A DNA stretch of 64,000 nucleotides. Source: Stutzerimonas stutzeri. GTDB lineage: Bacteria > Pseudomonadota > Gammaproteobacteria > Pseudomonadales > Pseudomonadaceae. The translations under genes and the position numbers were made by a program. This document shows positions 18,509 through 29,107 of this stretch, piece by piece. Each line of letters begins with the position of its first letter. The first letter of the stretch is position 1. The stretch spans positions 4,216,001 through 4,280,000 of the forward strand of contig CP077641.1 of the NCBI GenBank assembly GCA_019056435.1, written 5' to 3'. Below the pieces are notes generated by a model. That model was not told the origin of the DNA and made no database searches. It saw only the letters and a program-made list of their open reading frames with translations.

Positions 18509-20050
18509 TGCCCTGGTCCGGCCAGTAGGCGAGCCCAGCCGCCGCGATTGGATCGCCGTGATGAGTGCCATGCTTGGCGCCTTCATGGCAGTGCTGGACA
18601 TCCAGATCACCAATTCCTCCTTGAAGGACATTCAGGGCGCGCTATCGGCGACGCTGGAAGAAGGGTCCTGGATCTCCACGTCCTATCTGGTGGCTGAGAT
18701 CATCATGATCCCGCTGACCGCCTGGCTGGTGCAGTTGCTCTCCGCACGGCGACTGGCCGTATGGGTATCGGTCGGTTTTCTGATCGCATCCCTGCTCTGC
18801 TCATTCGCCTGGAACCTCGAGAGCATGATCGTCTTTCGTGCCCTGCAAGGCTTCACCGGTGGCGCGCTGATCCCGCTGGCTTTCACCCTGACGCTGATCA
18901 AGCTGCCGGAACACCATCGAGCCAAGGGCATGGCGCTGTTCGCCATCACGGCGACCTTCGCCCCTTCGATTGGCCCGACACTGGGCGGCTGGCTGACTGA
19001 GAACTGGGGCTGGGAATACATCTTCTATATCAACGTACCGCCCGGCCTGCTGATGATCGCAGGACTGCTCTATGGCCTGGAAAGGAAGCCGCCGCACTGG
19101 GAGCTGCTCAAGCGGACCGACTACGCCGGCATCTGCTCCTCGCTCTCGGCCTTGGCTGCCTGCAGGTATTTCTCGAGGAGGGCCATCGCAAGGACTGGCT
19201 CGAATCGAGCCTGATCGTGCAGCTCGGGTCCGTGGCGGTGGTCAGCCTGAGCCTGTTCGTCATCCTGCAATTTTCGCGACCCAACCCACTGATCAACCTC
19301 GGCATCCTGCGTGAACGCAACTTCGGCCTGACCAGTATCGCCAGCCTCGGGATGGGGCTGGGACTGTACGGGTCCATCTACCTCTTGCCGCTTTACCTCG
19401 CGCAGATCCAGAACTACAACGCACTGCAGATCGGCCAGGTGATCATGTGGATGGGAATTCCGCAGCTGTTCCTCATCCCGCTGGTGCCCAAGCTGATGAA
19501 GGTGGTCGCGCCGAAACTGCTCTGCGCCGCCGGGTTCCTGCTGTTCGGCATCTCCAGCTTCGCCTCGGGCGCGCTCAACCCGGACTTCGCCGGCGACCAG
19601 TTCCACCCCATCCAGATCATTCGCGCGCTCGGTCAGCCAATGATCATGGTGACCATCTCGCTGATCGCCACGGCCTACGTGCAACCGCAGGACGCCGGCT
19701 CCGCCTCCAGCCTTTTCAACATACTGCGCAATCTCGGCGGTGCCATCGGCATCGCGTTGCTCGCCACCCTGCTCGACAGCCGTGGCAAGCTCTATTTCGA
19801 CTATCTGCGCGAATCGGTGGTACCGGGGAATCCGGCCGTGGCCGAGCGGCTGGCCAGCCTGACGGCACAACTGGGCAGCGAACAGGCCGCGCTCGGGCGC
19901 CTCAGCGAGATCACCCATCAGCAAGCCATGATCATGGCCTACAACGATGCCTTCCACTTCGTCGGCCTGGCCTTGGCAGTCAGCATGGTCGCGGTGCTCC
20001 TCACCCGGCCATTACCGCAGAGCGTGCAAGCCGGCGCCGGAGGACACTGA
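18498..20050 (+). CDS. EmrB/QacA-type MFS drug exporter, DHA2 (frameshifted)
   Basis: A 14-helix exporter of about 517 residues. The N-terminus shows the DHA2 signature (LDIQITNSSLKDIQGAL, EEGSWISTSYLVAE). It starts at a GTG overlapping the adaptor gene, implying coupling. The frame breaks near 19135-19145 through one missing base; the repaired stretch reads LALGLGCLQVFLEEGHRKDW. As written the first part ends at 19214. The pump probably exports hydrophobic toxicants or metabolites. Confidence 0.88.
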
Positions 20051-20155
20051 ACCGGCTCCCCCTGTAGAAGCAGTTCTGCCGGCGATCAGCCGGCAACACC
20101 TGCTGCTGTCGGACGCCGGTAGAGCCCGCGCTTACTCGCCCTCTCCAGCCACGCC

Positions 20156-22171
20156 TTACACCTGCAATAGCCGTTCGCGCAGCTTCTGGATTTCGTCGCG
20201 GGTCTGGGCAGCGGCTTCGAACTCGAGGTCGCGGGCATAAGCCAGCATCTTCTCTTCCAGCTGGCGAATCCGCTTGGTGATCTCGCTCGGCGAGCGCAGC
20301 TCGTTCTCGTAGCGCGCGGCCTCCTCGGCCGCCTTGGCTTCGCCGCGCCGCTTCTTGCTGCGCGAACCCGGCACCGTGGCGCCTTCCAGGATGTCCTTCA
20401 CATCCTTAAATACGCCTTGCGGGACGATGCCGTGGGCTTCGTTGAACGCGACCTGCTTGGCGCGTCGACGTTCGGTTTCGCCGATGGCGCGCTCCATGGA
20501 GCCGGTCATGTTGTCGGCATAAAGGATCGCCCGCCCGTTCAGGTTGCGTGCCGCCCGGCCGATCGTCTGGATGAGCGAGCGCTCCGAGCGGAGGAAACCC
20601 TCCTTGTCCGCATCGAGGATCGCCACCAGCGACACCTCGGGCATGTCCAGGCCCTCGCGCAGCAGGTTGATGCCCACCAGCACATCGAAGACACCCAGGC
20701 GCAGGTCGCGAATGATTTCCACCCGTTCCACGGTGTCGATGTCGGAGTGGAGATAGCGCACCCGGACATTGTGGTCACCCAGGTAATCGGTGAGGTCCTC
20801 GGCCATGCGCTTGGTCAGCGTGGTCACCAGCACCCGCTCCTCCTTGGCGACACACTTGTTGATTTCCGACAGCAGGTCGTCGACCTGCGTCAGCGCCGGC
20901 CGCACCTCCACCAAGGGGTCGACGAGGCCGGTCGGACGCACCACCTGCTCGATGACTCGCCCGGAGTGCTCGGCCTCGTAAGGGCCGGGGGTCGCCGAGA
21001 CGAAGATGGTCTGCGGACTGACCGCCTCCCATTCATCGAAACGCATCGGCCGATTGTCCAGCGCCGACGGCAGGCGGAAGCCGTACTCGACCAGGGTCTC
21101 CTTGCGCGAACGGTCGCCCTTGTACATGGCACCGACCTGCGGAACGCTGACGTGGGATTCGTCGATCACCAGTAGCGCGTTGGCTGGCAGATAGTCATAG
21201 AGCGTTGGCGGCGCTTCACCTGCTGATCGCCCCGAGAGGTAGCGGGAGTAGTTCTCGATGCCGTTGCAGTAGCCGAGCTCCATGATCATTTCCAGGTCGA
21301 AGCGCGTGCGCTGCTCCAGCCGCTGGGCCTCGACCAGCTTGTTGTTGCTGCGCAGGAAATCGAGGCGGTCCTTGAGTTCCACCTTGATGTTCTCGATGGC
21401 ATCGAGCAGCGTGTCGCGCGGCGTCACATAGTGGCTCTTGGGATAGAAGGTGAAGCGCGGCAGTTTGCGGATCACCTCCCCGGTCAGCGGATCGAACGCC
21501 GACAGGCTTTCGACCTCGTCGTCGAACAGCTCGATACGAACGGCTTCAAGATCGGATTCGGCCGGAAAGACATCGATCACGTCGCCTCGCACGCGGAAGG
21601 TCGCGCGTGCGAAATCCATGTCGTTGCGGGTGTACTGCAGCCCTGTGAGCCGACGAAGCAGCTCGCGCTGATCGATTCGATCGCCGCGATCGAGGTGCAG
21701 CACCATCTTCAGGTACGACTGTGGATCGCCCAGGCCGTAGATGCATGACACGGTCGTGACGATGATCGCGTCAGGCCGCTCCAGCAGCGCCTTGGTCGCC
21801 GAAAGCCGCATCTGCTCGATGTGGTCATTGATGGAGGCGTCCTTTTCGATGAAGGTGTCGGAGGACGGCACGTAGGCTTCCGGCTGGTAGTAGTCGTAGT
21901 AAGACACGAAATACTCGACCGCATTGTTCGGAAAAAAAGCCTTGAACTCGCCGTACAACTGGGCCGCCAACGTCTTGTTCGGCGCCAGCACCAGCGTTGG
22001 GCGCTGTACGTGCGCAATCACGTTGGCGATGCTGAAGGTCTTGCCGGAACCGGTCACCCCGAGCAGCGTCTGGTGCGACAGGCCTGCTTCGATGCCCTCG
22101 ATCATCTGCCGGATGGCTTCAGGCTGGTCGCCGGCGGGTTTGAAACGCGTGACCAATTCGAACTGCGACAT
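20156..22171 (-). CDS. uvrB: Excinuclease ABC subunit B
   Basis: A 671-residue DNA damage-recognition helicase of nucleotide excision repair. It has Walker A GVTGSGKT (38-45), the beta-hairpin segment [20 protein letters not shown] that clamps DNA, the helicase motif QTIGRAARN and a C-terminal UVR domain ([20 protein letters not shown]). Length and frame are normal. Divergent from the aminotransferase gene. I see no clear LexA box in front of it. Confidence 0.97.
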   Translation of the reverse strand: MSQFELVTRFKPAGDQPEAIRQMIEGIEAGLSHQTLLGVTGSGKTFSIANVIAHVQRPTLVLAPNKTLAAQLYGEFKAFFPNNAVEYFVSYYDYYQPEAYVPSSDTFIEKDASINDHIEQMRLSATKALLERPDAIIVTTVSCIYGLGDPQSYLKMVLHLDRGDRIDQRELLRRLTGLQYTRNDMDFARATFRVRGDVIDVFPAESDLEAVRIELFDDEVESLSAFDPLTGEVIRKLPRFTFYPKSHYVTPRDTLLDAIENIKVELKDRLDFLRSNNKLVEAQRLEQRTRFDLEMIMELGYCNGIENYSRYLSGRSAGEAPPTLYDYLPANALLVIDESHVSVPQVGAMYKGDRSRKETLVEYGFRLPSALDNRPMRFDEWEAVSPQTIFVSATPGPYEAEHSGRVIEQVVRPTGLVDPLVEVRPALTQVDDLLSEINKCVAKEERVLVTTLTKRMAEDLTDYLGDHNVRVRYLHSDIDTVERVEIIRDLRLGVFDVLVGINLLREGLDMPEVSLVAILDADKEGFLRSERSLIQTIGRAARNLNGRAILYADNMTGSMERAIGETERRRAKQVAFNEAHGIVPQGVFKDVKDILEGATVPGSRSKKRRGEAKAAEEAARYENELRSPSEITKRIRQLEEKMLAYARDLEFEAAAQTRDEIQKLRERLLQV

Positions 22172-22438
22172 ATCGACCTCTCATGATTGCGATGCGCCCG
22201 AACACCGTTTCACCCTGGCGCAGGCCCTTGATGCGGGCCGTGGCGCCGAATCTCAAGCTGCCCGCGCCAGTTCTGGACGACCGGCATTCCGACAGGCCCT
22301 TCACGGGCATAAAAACCGCCCTAGCATATCGCGACGATGGCCCAGGCCCGCTATACTCTTGCCCCGTTTGCGCACCGCCCCGCGCGCGAAGCGAGGGGTG
22401 CTGCACCAGTCACCCCCTTCTCTTCGAGCCTCCCCATC

Positions 22439-23635
22439 ATGAGTTTGTTCTCCGCTGTCGAAATGGCGCCGCGCGATCCGATCCTAGGCCTCAACGAAGC
22501 CTTCAATGCCGACACGCGGCAGAACAAGGTCAACCTGGGGGTAGGCGTCTACTACAACGAAGAAGGCCGAATTCCCCTGTTGCGTGCGGTTGCCGCCGCC
22601 GAAATGGCGCGGCTCGAACTGAATGCGCCGCGTGGCTACCTGCCGATCGACGGCATCGCCAGCTATGACATGGCCGTGCAGGGCCTGCTGTTCGGCGCCG
22701 ACTCGGCACTGGTCGCCGATGGCCGGGTAGTGACCAGCCAGGCCCTCGGTGGGACGGGCGCGCTGAAGATCGGCGCCGACTTCCTCAAGCGCATGTTGCC
22801 CGAGGCGGTCGTCGCCATCACCAACCCGAGCTGGGAAAACCACCGCGCGCTGTTCGAGTCCGCAGGCTTCCCGGTGCAGAACTACCGCTACTACGACGCT
22901 GCGACCCACGGCATCGACCGCGCCGGCATGCTCGAAGACCTGAAGAGCCTGCCGCCCCGCTCCATCGTCGTGCTGCACGCCTGCTGCCACAACCCGACAG
23001 GTGTCGACCTGCAGGTCGAAGACTGGCAGCAGATCCTCGAAATCCTGCGCGCCCATGATCACGTGCCGTTCATCGACATCGCCTACCAGGGTTTTGGTGA
23101 CAGCATCGAGGAAGACGCTGCTGCCGTGCGCCTATTCGCCGAATCAGGGATGAGCTTCTTCGTTTCCAGCTCGTTCTCCAAGTCCTTCTCGCTGTACGGC
23201 GAGCGCGTCGGCGCGCTGTCGATCGTCACGCAGAACCGCGACGAGTCCGCACGCGTGCTCTCGCAGATCAAGCGCGTCATCCGTACCAACTATTCCAACC
23301 CGCCTACGCACGGCGCCACTGTCGTCTCGGCTGTACTGAACAGCCAGGAATTGCGCAGCATGTGGGAAACCGAACTTGGCGAAATGCGCACCCGCATCCG
23401 TGACATGCGCCTGGAGATGGTTCGCCAACTTGCCGCGAAAGGCGCCAAGCAGGACTTCAGCTTCGTTGCCAAGCAGCGCGGGATGTTCTCCTATTCGGGC
23501 CTGACCGCCGCACAAGTCGAGCGCCTGCGTGTCGAGTTCGGGGTCTATGCGATCAGTACCGGCCGCATCTGCGCTGCGGCACTCAACACGCGCAACCTGG
23601 ACCACGTGACCGACGCCATCGTCCAGGTTCTCTGA
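22439..23635 (+). CDS. Aromatic/aspartate aminotransferase
   Basis: A 398-residue PLP enzyme of aminotransferase class I, close to TyrB/AspC and placed next to uvrB as in other Pseudomonas. The PLP-binding lysine is probably K248 in SSSFSKSFSLYGER. ACCHNPTG and the terminal GRICAAAL contribute to substrate and PLP binding. I start at 22439 (MSLFSAVEMAPRDP...); an in-frame ATG at 22337 lies in the promoter region, where a TATACT -10 element is visible at 22352. Confidence 0.92.
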   Translation: MSLFSAVEMAPRDPILGLNEAFNADTRQNKVNLGVGVYYNEEGRIPLLRAVAAAEMARLELNAPRGYLPIDGIASYDMAVQGLLFGADSALVADGRVVTSQALGGTGALKIGADFLKRMLPEAVVAITNPSWENHRALFESAGFPVQNYRYYDAATHGIDRAGMLEDLKSLPPRSIVVLHACCHNPTGVDLQVEDWQQILEILRAHDHVPFIDIAYQGFGDSIEEDAAAVRLFAESGMSFFVSSSFSKSFSLYGERVGALSIVTQNRDESARVLSQIKRVIRTNYSNPPTHGATVVSAVLNSQELRSMWETELGEMRTRIRDMRLEMVRQLAAKGAKQDFSFVAKQRGMFSYSGLTAAQVERLRVEFGVYAISTGRICAAALNTRNLDHVTDAIVQVL

Positions 23636-23647
23636 TCTGGCAAGGGG

Positions 23648-23675
23648 TTGACTTCTCCTTTCCAAACAGTAGGAT
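23648..23675 (+). promoter_or_regulatory. Promoter of tRNA-Asn
   Basis: TTGACT (23648-23653) and TAGGAT (23670-23675) with a 16-base spacer, 13 bases before the tRNA. Confidence 0.6.
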
Positions 23676-23687
23676 ACGCACCGCTGT

Positions 23688-23763
23688 TCCGCGATAGCTC
23701 AGTCGGTAGAGCAAATGACTGTTAATCATTGGGTCCCTGGTTCGAGTCCAGGTCGCGGAGCCA
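23688..23763 (+). tRNA. tRNA-Asn (GTT)
   Basis: 76 nt including encoded CCA. Acceptor TCCGCGA/TCGCGGA, anticodon GTT. Its last 21 bases are the start of a tandem repeat that runs to about 24046. Confidence 0.97.
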
Positions 23764-24046
23764 AATTCAAAGCCTCGGTTAAAGCCGGGGCTTTTTTGTA
23801 TCCGATGGACTCTCACCAGGGACGGTGTCCCAGGTTATTCGCTTCGCTCTCCCCTTCGGGGCCGCGCTGAAGCGCGTTCTGCCAAGCAGTCGAGTCCAGG
23901 GCGCGGAGCCAAATTCAAAGCCTCGGTTAAAGCCGGGGCTTTTTTTGTATCCGACGGACTCTCACCAAGGACGGTGTCCCAGGCTATTCGCTTCGCTCAC
24001 CCCTTCGGGGCCGCGCTGAAGCGCGTTCTGCCAAGCAGTCGAGTCC
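23743..24046. repeat. 148-bp tandem repeat seeded by the tRNA-Asn 3' end
   Basis: Two near-identical units (23743-23890 and 23891-24039) and the first bases of a third. Each full unit starts with the tRNA-Asn 3' end (CGAGTCCAGG then CGCGGAGCCA, one substitution in copy 2). Each then carries a terminator hairpin (AAGCCTCGG, CCGGGGCTT, T6 or T7 tract) and a GC-rich segment. Differences are a handful of substitutions and one T. The terminators lie at 23770-23797 and 23918-23947. Confidence 0.85.
23770..23797 (+). terminator. tRNA-Asn terminator
   Basis: Nine-bp stem AAGCCTCGG/CCGGGGCTT followed by a six-T tract, seven bases after the tRNA. A second copy lies at 23918-23947. Confidence 0.85.
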
Positions 24047-24082
24047 GGACCTCAGCCGAGGCCTTCCGCTCACCGGAAACGA

Positions 24083-24108
24083 AAACGCCCCGCACAAGCG
24101 GGGCGTTT
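24083..24108 (-). terminator. Terminator of the FKBP gene
   Basis: AAACGCCCCGC and GCGGGGCGTTT pair perfectly around ACAA. On the minus strand a TTTTCGTTT tail follows. It ends the leftward FKBP transcript. Confidence 0.8.
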
Positions 24109-24124
24109 GGCACTGCGGCGTCGC

Positions 24125-24880
24125 TTACTGCTGCGGCGCTTCTTCGGTAGCCTCAGACTCGACTTCAGCTGCCGGAGCGGCGTCACTCTCGCCGCCCTTG
24201 ATTCCCAGCAGTTCGAGATCGAACACCAGCACCGAGTTGGCCGGGATCAGCGGGCTCGGGCTCTGCTCGCCATAGGCCAGCTCGCTCGGGATGTAGAGCT
24301 TGTACTTCTCGCCGACATGCATCAACTGCAGACCTTCGACCCACCCCGGGATGACGCCACCTACCGGCAGGTCGATCGGGGTACCGCGCTTGATCGAGCT
24401 GTCGAACACGGTGCCATCGGTCAGGCTGCCTTCGTAGTGAACGGTGACGACATCGTCCGGCCCCGGCTGGGCGCCGTCGGCTTCCTTGACGACTTCGTAT
24501 TGCAGGCCCGACTCAGTGGTTTTCACACCTTCACGCTTGGCGTTCTCCTCGAGAAACTTCTTCCCCGCCTCGACCGCCTGCTTGTTCATTTCAGCCATGC
24601 GCTCTTCGGCACGCGTCTGCAGATAAGAGAAGGCTTCCATCAGCTCTTCGTCGGTCAGCTTCTGCTCTTTCTTGCCGATGGCATCATCGATGCCCTGGGC
24701 AACGGCCGCCGAGTCCAGGTCCGCCATGCCTTCCTGCGCCAGGCTCTTGCCCATGTTCAGGCCAATCCCGTAGGAGGCTTTTTGCGCCGGGGTTTCCAGC
24801 TTGGCGCTGGTCTCCGAATCACAGCCAGCCAGAACCAGGCTGACCAGGGCTATCGCAGACGCCAAACGATGATGTCTCAT
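24125..24880 (-). CDS. FKBP-type peptidyl-prolyl isomerase lipoprotein (Mip/FkpA-like)
   Basis: A 251-residue lipoprotein (lipobox LAGC, Cys at residue 20) with an N-terminal helical dimerisation domain (residues about 30-115) and an FKBP domain (about 125-225; VTVHYEGSLTDGTVFDSS, GVIPGWVEGLQLM, AYGEQSPSPLIPANSVLVF). It catalyses prolyl isomerisation and assists folding in the periplasm. The acidic Ala/Glu-rich tail (AAEVESEATEEAPQQ) is a low-complexity extension. Confidence 0.92.
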   Translation of the reverse strand: MRHHRLASAIALVSLVLAGCDSETSAKLETPAQKASYGIGLNMGKSLAQEGMADLDSAAVAQGIDDAIGKKEQKLTDEELMEAFSYLQTRAEERMAEMNKQAVEAGKKFLEENAKREGVKTTESGLQYEVVKEADGAQPGPDDVVTVHYEGSLTDGTVFDSSIKRGTPIDLPVGGVIPGWVEGLQLMHVGEKYKLYIPSELAYGEQSPSPLIPANSVLVFDLELLGIKGGESDAAPAAEVESEATEEAPQQ

Positions 24881-25045
24881 TCTGTATCCTTATTACGCTC
24901 TTGGGAGGTGTAGCAAAACAGTTGCCGGAGCTTAGCAGCCACCCTCGCCCATCGCTACCGGCGGCTCCCGGGCAACATGTAAAGAGAGTGCAAAGTCAGG
25001 ACCTGCCGCACGAAACGGCAACGAGCGCGGGGGTTTTCCGCAGGC

Positions 25046-25072
25046 GAAAAAAGCGACCCTCAGGTCGCTTTT
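25046..25072 (-). terminator. Terminator of the tRNA-Val/tRNA-Asp transcript
   Basis: AAGCGACC and GGTCGCTT pair around CTCA, with a six-T tract on the minus strand. It lies 40 bases beyond tRNA-Asp. Confidence 0.8.
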
Positions 25073-25113
25073 CTCGTGCTGGCAAGGCGTTCAGTATTCC
25101 TTGCTAGCGAATA

Positions 25114-25190
25114 TGGCGCAGCGGACGGGACTCGAACCCGCGACCCCCGGCGTGACAGGCCGGTATTCTAACCGACTGAACTACCGCTGC
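25114..25190 (-). tRNA. tRNA-Asp (GTC)
   Basis: 77 nt including encoded CCA. Acceptor GCAGCGG/CCGCTGC, anticodon GTC in CCGGC/GCCGG. Second tRNA of a leftward pair. Confidence 0.97.
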
Positions 25191-25203
25191 GCTTAACCTC
25201 GAG

Positions 25204-25279
25204 TGGTGGGTGATGACGGGATCGAACCGCCGACCCTCTGCTTGTAAGGCAGATGCTCTCCCAGCTGAGCTAATCACCC
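25204..25279 (-). tRNA. tRNA-Val (TAC)
   Basis: 76 nt including encoded CCA. Acceptor GGGTGAT/ATCACCC, anticodon TAC. First tRNA of the pair. Confidence 0.97.
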
Positions 25280-25301
25280 GTTTGCTCTCGAAGTGGGGCG
25301 C

Positions 25302-25330
25302 ATTCTAGAGAGGGTTCCTGACCTTGGCAA
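25302..25330 (-). promoter_or_regulatory. Promoter of the tRNA-Val/tRNA-Asp pair
   Basis: On the minus strand TTGCCA (25330-25325) and TAGAAT (25307-25302) are 17 bases apart, with a GC-rich discriminator (GCGCCCC) like that of the other tRNA cluster. Confidence 0.7.
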
Positions 25331-25493
25331 CCCCCTTTTGAAAAAAAATTGAAGAACTTACAACGACTTAGGAAACCGCACTGTTTATTGGCCAAAACGG
25401 GCTTTCGATCGGCATTGCGCTCGAGCAGGGTTGGCCTGCGTGGGCGGGACGGGAATAATGCGCGCTTTGCTTTTACCGGAGTTTCAAATCGCC

Positions 25494-26414
25494 ATGTGGT
25501 TTCGCAACCTGCTCGTCTACCGTCTCACCCAGAACGTGCCTTTCGATGTCGAGACACTTGAAACCGCACTGGCCGCCAAACCTGCCCGCCCCTGCGCCAG
25601 CCAGGAGCTGAGCACCTATGGCTTCGTCGCGCCGTTCGGCAAAGGCGAAGATGCCCCGCTGGTGCATGCCAGCCAGGGTTTCCTGCTGATCTCGACGCGC
25701 AAGGAAGAGCGCATCCTGCCGGGCAGCGTCGTCAAGGACGCCGTCAAGGAGAAGGTCGACGAGATCGAAAACGAGCAGATGCGCAAGGTCTACAAGAAGG
25801 AGCGCGATCAGATCAAGGACGAGATCATCCAGTCCTTCCTGCCACGCGCCTTCATTCGCAAATCCGGCACCTTCGCCGCGATCGCGCCGGAACAGGGCCT
25901 GATCCTGGTCAATTCCGCCAGCCCCAAGCGTGCCGAGGACCTGCTCTCCACGCTGCGTGAGGCGATCGGCTCGTTGCCGGTGCGCCCGCTGACCGTGAAG
26001 ATCGCGCCGACTGCCACCATGACCGAATGGGTCAAGACCCAGAAGGCTGCCGACGACTTCTTCGTGCTCGACGAGTGCGAACTGCGCGACACCCATGAAG
26101 ATGGCGGCGTGGTGCGTTGCAAGCGCCAGGACCTGACCAGCGACGAGATCCAGCAACACCTCGAGGTTGGCAAGCAGGTGACCCTGCTGTCGCTGGGCTG
26201 GCAGGACAAGCTGTCGTTCGTGCTGGACGACAAGCTGGTGATCAAGCGGCTGCGCTTCGAGGAATTGCTCCAGGAGCAGGCCGAGCAGGACGGTGGCGAG
26301 GACGACCTGAGCCAGCAGGACGCCAGCTTCGTATTGATGATGCTGACCTTCAAGGACTTCCTGCCGTCGCTGTTCGAGGCACTGGGCGGCGAGGATACGC
26401 CTCAGGCCATCTAA
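25494..26414 (+). CDS. rdgC: Recombination-associated protein RdgC
   Basis: A 306-residue nucleoid-associated protein that forms a ring around double-stranded DNA and limits RecA action. The start [14 protein letters not shown] is the conserved RdgC N-terminus, so ATG 25494 is chosen over upstream in-frame ATGs. The charged middle ([26 protein letters not shown]) and the acidic end fit the family. Confidence 0.95.
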   Translation: MWFRNLLVYRLTQNVPFDVETLETALAAKPARPCASQELSTYGFVAPFGKGEDAPLVHASQGFLLISTRKEERILPGSVVKDAVKEKVDEIENEQMRKVYKKERDQIKDEIIQSFLPRAFIRKSGTFAAIAPEQGLILVNSASPKRAEDLLSTLREAIGSLPVRPLTVKIAPTATMTEWVKTQKAADDFFVLDECELRDTHEDGGVVRCKRQDLTSDEIQQHLEVGKQVTLLSLGWQDKLSFVLDDKLVIKRLRFEELLQEQAEQDGGEDDLSQQDASFVLMMLTFKDFLPSLFEALGGEDTPQAI

Positions 26415-26563
26415 GCTGCCTGCAGTCTGGTGGAGTGTGCCCTGCGCCGGGCCGGCCGGTCGTATCATTGCCGGGCCGGCGCGGCGGCGGGCGAAACGTC
26501 AGCCGGGCACGACGCTGTTGGCTCGCCTGACGGCGCTTATTCCATAACCACAAGGTAAACACG

Positions 26564-27508
26564 ATGCGTGCCCTCGCCGCCTTCAGCCGCTTCATTGGCA
26601 ATACCTTCGCCCTCTGGGTGCTTCTGTTCGCCATCCTGGCCTTCTTCCAGCCTGCCTGGTTCCTGCCGGCCACGGCGTGGATCGTGCCACTGCTTGGCCT
26701 GATCATGTTCGGCATGGGCCTGACGCTGAAAGCCGCCGATTTCGCCGAGGTTGCACGCCGTCCGCTCTGGGTGGCGCTGGGCGTGGGCGCGCAGTTTCTG
26801 ATCATGCCGGCGCTGGCCTGGTTGTTGTGCCAACTGCTGGGCCTGCCGGCCGAGATCGCGGTGGGCGTGATCCTCGTCGGCTGTTGCCCGGGCGGCACGG
26901 CCTCCAACGTGATCGCCTGGTTCTCGCGCGGCGATGTGGCGCTTTCGGTAGCGATCACCGCCGTGACCACCCTGTTGGCGCCGCTGGTCACTCCCGCGCT
27001 GATCTGGCTACTGGCCTCGGCCTGGCTGCCGGTCAACTTCGGCGCGCTGTTCATGTCGATCGTACAGATCGTATTGCTGCCCATCGCCCTCGGTCTGGTT
27101 GCCCGTCGCCTGCTGGGTAATCGTGTCCATCAGGTGGTAGAGGTGCTGCCGCTGGTGTCGGTGGTGAGCATCGTGATCATCGTTGCGGCAGTGGTGGCAG
27201 CGAGTCAGGGCAAGATCGCCGAGTCGGGCCTGCTGATCATGGCGGTGGTGGTGTTGCACAACGGCCTGGGCCTCGCCATCGGATATCTGGTCGGCCGCCT
27301 GTTCGGCTTGCCGCTGGCGCAGCGCAAGACGCTGTCGATCGAGGTCGGCATGCAGAACTCCGGGCTGGGCGCGGCTCTGGCCAGCGCGCACTTCTCGCCA
27401 CTCGCGGCCGTGCCCAGCGCCTTGTTCAGTGTCTGGCACAACCTGTCCGGTGCGCTTCTGGCCACGGTCTATCGACGGATGAAAGACGAGCGACCGGAAG
27501 TCCGCTGA
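26564..27508 (+). CDS. Bile acid:sodium symporter-family transporter (BASS)
   Basis: A 314-residue membrane protein with about nine or ten helices. It shows BASS features: [20 protein letters not shown] in the discontinuous-helix region, and [16 protein letters not shown] in the second. Bacterial members carry organic acids such as pantoate or bile acid analogues with sodium; the substrate here is unknown. Not in an obvious operon. Confidence 0.88.
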   Translation: MRALAAFSRFIGNTFALWVLLFAILAFFQPAWFLPATAWIVPLLGLIMFGMGLTLKAADFAEVARRPLWVALGVGAQFLIMPALAWLLCQLLGLPAEIAVGVILVGCCPGGTASNVIAWFSRGDVALSVAITAVTTLLAPLVTPALIWLLASAWLPVNFGALFMSIVQIVLLPIALGLVARRLLGNRVHQVVEVLPLVSVVSIVIIVAAVVAASQGKIAESGLLIMAVVVLHNGLGLAIGYLVGRLFGLPLAQRKTLSIEVGMQNSGLGAALASAHFSPLAAVPSALFSVWHNLSGALLATVYRRMKDERPEVR

Positions 27509-27569
27509 CCGCACCGGCCTTCGGTCCGAGGCACTTGCCCGGACCGATCGCCTGTGCAAAATAGCCATC

Positions 27570-27615
27570 GCCGAGGACGACCTCGGCCATTGCCAACACC
27601 CCGGGGACGGCCCCG
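27570..27615 (+). promoter_or_regulatory. Guanidine-II riboswitch (mini-ykkC)
   Basis: Two GC stems each capped by an ACGR tetraloop: GCCGAGG-ACGA-CCTCGGC (27570-27587) and CGGGG-ACGG-CCCCG (27602-27615), 14 bases apart. This is the defining layout of the guanidine-II (mini-ykkC) riboswitch. The ribosome binding site (GAGGTG 27629-27634) follows directly. Guanidine binding lets the loops kiss and frees the site. It sits in front of a SugE-type guanidinium exporter, its commonest partner. Confidence 0.9.
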
Positions 27616-27637
27616 CTTCCGTCTCGTCGAGGTGCAT

Positions 27638-27952
27638 ATGTCCTGGATCATCCTTTTTCTTGCCGGCCTGTTCGAAATCGGCTGGGCCGTCGGGCTCAAA
27701 TTCACCGAGGGCTTCACGCGGCCCATTCCAACGCTCCTGACCGTCACGGCGATGCTGGCGAGCCTCGGCTTGCTGGGCCTGGCGATGAAGGAACTGCCAC
27801 TCGGAACGGCCTACGCGGTCTGGACGGGCGTCGGCGCGGTCGGCACGGTCATCGCCGGGATCCTGCTGTTCGGCGAGTCGACCAGCCTGCTGCGCCTGGG
27901 TAGCGTACTGCTTGTCTGCATCGGCCTGCTCGGCCTGAAACTGAGCCATTGA
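27638..27952 (+). CDS. gdx: Guanidinium exporter Gdx (SugE-type SMR)
   Basis: A 104-residue small multidrug resistance protein with four helices and the conserved membrane Glu at position 13 ([20 protein letters not shown]). Gdx proteins export guanidinium in exchange for two protons. The guanidine-II riboswitch directly upstream makes this function far more likely than broad drug export. The ATG at 27638 is fixed by GAGGTG and by the conserved [10 protein letters not shown] start. Older annotations call it sugE. Confidence 0.93.
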   Translation: MSWIILFLAGLFEIGWAVGLKFTEGFTRPIPTLLTVTAMLASLGLLGLAMKELPLGTAYAVWTGVGAVGTVIAGILLFGESTSLLRLGSVLLVCIGLLGLKLSH

Positions 27953-27971
27953 CCACCGACGGCTACCGCGC

Positions 27972-29087
27972 TCAGCCGAAGAGCGCGGGCTCGCGGTAAT
28001 GACGGGCACAGGCCTGGCCATCGGCACGGAACAGATGACACTTGTTCGCCAGCAAGCCCGTCGCGTAGGCCTGCCCTTCAGCGATCCGCTGGTTACCGTC
28101 GCTGGCCACCGCGACCATTCCCTCCACCCCGTCCAGCGTCAGGTGCAGGAGGTTGTGATCGCCCAACCGCTCGGCCACCGCCACCTCGCCATGAAAGACG
28201 AAATCAGCCTGCTCGGGCGCGACGAAATGCTCCGGTCGAACGCCCAGCGTCAGGGTATCGCCCACGTCGACCCCGGACCCATCGACCGGTAACCGGAGGA
28301 CGCTGCCACCGGGCATGAGCACCTCCACCACATCGGCGCTGGTGCTCGCCACGGTCACCGTCAGGAAGTTCATCTGCGGCGAGCCGATGAACCCCGCGAC
28401 GAACTGGTTCTGCGGGTAGTGGTAGAGCTCCAGCGGTGGCCCCACCTGAGCGATGCGCCCCGCATTGAGCACGACGATCTTGTCGGCCAGGGTCATGGCT
28501 TCGACCTGATCATGGGTCACGTAGATCATCGTCGCCTTCAGCCGCTGGTGCAGTCGCGAAATTTCGATGCGCATCTGCACGCGCAGGAAGGCGTCAAGGT
28601 TCGACAGTGGCTCGTCGAAGAGAAAGACCTTCGGCTCCCGGACCATGGTGCGGCCGATAGCGACGCGCTGGCGCTGGCCTCCCGAGAGGTCCTTTGGCTT
28701 GCGATCGAGCATCTGGTCGAGTTGCAGGATCTTCGCCGCCGCGTCGACCCGCCGGCGAATCTCCTCCTTGTCGATCTTCGCCAGTTTCAGGCCGAAGGCC
28801 ATGTTCTCAGCGACGTTCATGTGTGGATAGAGCGCGTAGGACTGGAACACCATACCGACCGAGCGATCCATCGGCGGGCGCTCGTTGACACGCTCGCCAT
28901 CGATCTTCAATTCACCGTCGGTGATGTCTTCGAGCCCGGCGATCAGCCGCAGCAGGGTCGACTTGCCGCATCCCGACGGGCCGACGAAGACGACGAACTC
29001 CCCGTCGGCGATGTCCAGGTCGATGCCGCGCGTGATGGGCACGCCGTCATAGCTCTTGCAGATGTTTCGCAGGGTTACGCTGGCCAT
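27972..29087 (-). CDS. malK: Maltose/maltodextrin ABC transporter ATPase MalK
   Basis: A 371-residue ABC ATPase of the MalK/UgpC type. It has Walker [10 protein letters not shown] (36-44), signature [14 protein letters not shown], Walker [13 protein letters not shown] and a C-terminal regulatory OB-fold region (from about residue 235). It should energise MalF and MalG encoded 8 kb away. Downstream of the alpha-glucosidase on the same strand, separated by a strong hairpin. AAGGAG lies before the ATG. Confidence 0.92.
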   Translation of the reverse strand: MASVTLRNICKSYDGVPITRGIDLDIADGEFVVFVGPSGCGKSTLLRLIAGLEDITDGELKIDGERVNERPPMDRSVGMVFQSYALYPHMNVAENMAFGLKLAKIDKEEIRRRVDAAAKILQLDQMLDRKPKDLSGGQRQRVAIGRTMVREPKVFLFDEPLSNLDAFLRVQMRIEISRLHQRLKATMIYVTHDQVEAMTLADKIVVLNAGRIAQVGPPLELYHYPQNQFVAGFIGSPQMNFLTVTVASTSADVVEVLMPGGSVLRLPVDGSGVDVGDTLTLGVRPEHFVAPEQADFVFHGEVAVAERLGDHNLLHLTLDGVEGMVAVASDGNQRIAEGQAYATGLLANKCHLFRADGQACARHYREPALFG

Positions 29088-29107
29088 TCTTGTTGTTCTC
29101 CTTCAAA

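Noticed and set aside
23688-24046. Integrated element bounded by tRNA-Asn att sites
   Set aside because: The copies of the tRNA end are only 148 bases apart and no integrase or cargo gene lies between or beside them.
27638-27952. General quaternary ammonium exporter
   Set aside because: The guanidine-II riboswitch directly upstream and the Gdx-type start favour guanidinium as substrate.
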